This document shows, piece by piece, positions 63,517 to 64,000 of a stretch of DNA of 64,000 nt. A program made the translations under genes and the position numbers. The DNA comes from Candidatus Jingweiarchaeum tengchongense (GTDB lineage Archaea > Nanobdellota > Nanobdellia > Jingweiarchaeales > Jingweiarchaeaceae). The notes beneath the pieces were generated by a model. The model saw only the letters and a program-made list of their open reading frames with translations, was not told the origin of the DNA and searched no databases. The stretch lies in assembly GCA_025920705.1 (NCBI GenBank), contig JAPDLJ010000001.1:168449-232448 (forward strand), read 5' to 3'. The stretch's first letter is position 1. The number at the start of each line of letters is the position of its first letter.

Positions 63517-64000
63517 ATAATGAAATCGATGGGGAAGAAAAATTAGAAGAAGGAAAAAAGGAAGAGGTAGAGAAAAAAGAAATTGGAGAAAGCAAGAAGG
63601 AAAGTGACGAAGAAGGAAAAAAGGAAGAAATTGGAGAGAAAAAGAAAGAATCTGATGTGATTGAAATAGACCTCGGAAATATATTTGGTTTTTTCAAGAA
63701 TTTTGGAAAAAAGAAGGAGAAATTAGAAGGGGATAAAGAAAAAGAAGTTGAAGAGGTTAAGCAAGAGGTAAAGGAAGAAAAAAAAGAAATTGAAGTCAAA
63801 GAAGAAGAGAAGGGGGAAGAAAAAAAGCTAAAGGAAGAGGAGTTAGAGCTAAATCTTGATTCATTAATTAATTTCTTTAAGAAGCACAATAAAATTCTTG
63901 TTTATCTTGTCCTTTTCCTGTTCATCATACTCACAATCTACTCGAGAACCAGAAACATACCAAATCTAGAAGGTAAGTACTTGATAAGTCCGGATGATCC
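63513..64000 (+). CDS. aglB: AglB/STT3 oligosaccharyltransferase, N-terminal part (runs off window)
   Basis: ATG 63513 overlaps the SpoIIM stop. The first 120 residues form a Lys/Glu-rich cytoplasmic extension (GEEKLEEGKKEEVEKK onward, with IDLGNIFGFFKNFGKKK inside), followed by a membrane segment ILVYLVLFLFIILTIYSRTR and IPNLEGKYLISPDDP, the conserved start of AglB with its catalytic-loop aspartate context. The frame is open to base 64000 (163 residues). It would N-glycosylate surface proteins such as the S-layer protein. Identification rests on a short region. Confidence 0.8.
   Translation, partial: MNNEIDGEEKLEEGKKEEVEKKEIGESKKESDEEGKKEEIGEKKKESDVIEIDLGNIFGFFKNFGKKKEKLEGDKEKEVEEVKQEVKEEKKEIEVKEEEKGEEKKLKEEELELNLDSLINFFKKHNKILVYLVLFLFIILTIYSRTRNIPNLEGKYLISPDD

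Overview
The window is archaeal, AT-rich and densely coded on both strands. The information-processing genes are archaeal types: S17e, aEF1B, Pth2, archaeal TyrRS and AspRS, aTrm56, TruD, RNase HII, Mre11/Rad50, Hef, FEN1, Orc1/Cdc6, LonB and Cdc48. Several features point to a DPANN-type lineage: a reduced AMP/RuBisCO salvage pathway, a split Hef, short coiled-coil and polytopic proteins of the kind seen in Woesearchaeota/Pacearchaeota-like genomes, and many tiny tRNA introns. I cannot fix the phylum without a tree.

Layout. 0-7.3 kb: 3' part of leuS, then a leftward block with a zinc-ribbon protein, GNAT, aEF1B, ribose-1,5-bisphosphate isomerase, form III RuBisCO, AMP phosphorylase and S17e. 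7.3-18.8 kb: tRNA and RNA metabolism (Pth2, a degenerate TtuA-like protein, TyrRS, RtcA, a DHH nuclease, aTrm56, TruD), a broken-looking RNase HII locus, and mre11-rad50. 18.8-28.9 kb: cell surface, with two GT-C glycosyltransferases, a processive GT2, a membrane thioredoxin-fold protein, the S-layer protein and secreted proteins; the AmrS radical SAM enzyme closes this part. 28.9-37.4 kb: tRNAs Gly, Val, Leu(CAA) and initiator Met among a BFN nuclease-fold protein, TrkA-N, a VIT1-like protein, split Hef, DUF460, an archaeosortase-family protein and AMMECR1. 37.4-46.3 kb: TldD/TldE, LonB, PRC-barrel, ScpB, ScpA, Cdc48. 46.4-51.6 kb: AspRS and an uncharacterised cluster of coiled-coil and polytopic proteins. 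51.7-53.8 kb: tRNA-Leu(CAG) and an ArsR / ArsP-type permease / mini-thioredoxin operon. 53.9-64 kb: dephospho-CoA kinase, a candidate C/D sRNA, a CooS-like protein lacking key C-cluster residues, tRNA-Cys, a ubiquitin-like protein, Pcm, FEN1, Orc1/Cdc6, SpoIIM and the start of an AglB oligosaccharyltransferase.

The main discovery candidate is a family of compact bulge-helix-bulge (BHB) introns. Five sit in three tRNA genes: Leu(CAA) at 8/9 and 37/38, initiator Met at 4/5 inside the acceptor stem, and Cys at 37/38 and 59/60. A sixth, with the same 3-nt bulge / 4-bp helix / 3-nt bulge geometry, lies in protein-coding DNA. A 28-nt element interrupts RNase HII inside its catalytic GIDEAGRG motif, and cutting at the canonical bulge positions restores the reading frame and motif exactly. 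The two tRNAs with introns near the 5' acceptor strand also carry a second copy of that strand in their 5' leader.

How the genes work together: the AMP pathway operon turns AMP into 3-phosphoglycerate; AglB, GT2 and the GT-C enzymes could glycosylate the sequon-rich S-layer protein; ScpAB would serve an SMC encoded elsewhere; Mre11/Rad50, Hef, FEN1, RNase HII and Orc1/Cdc6 form a replication-repair set.
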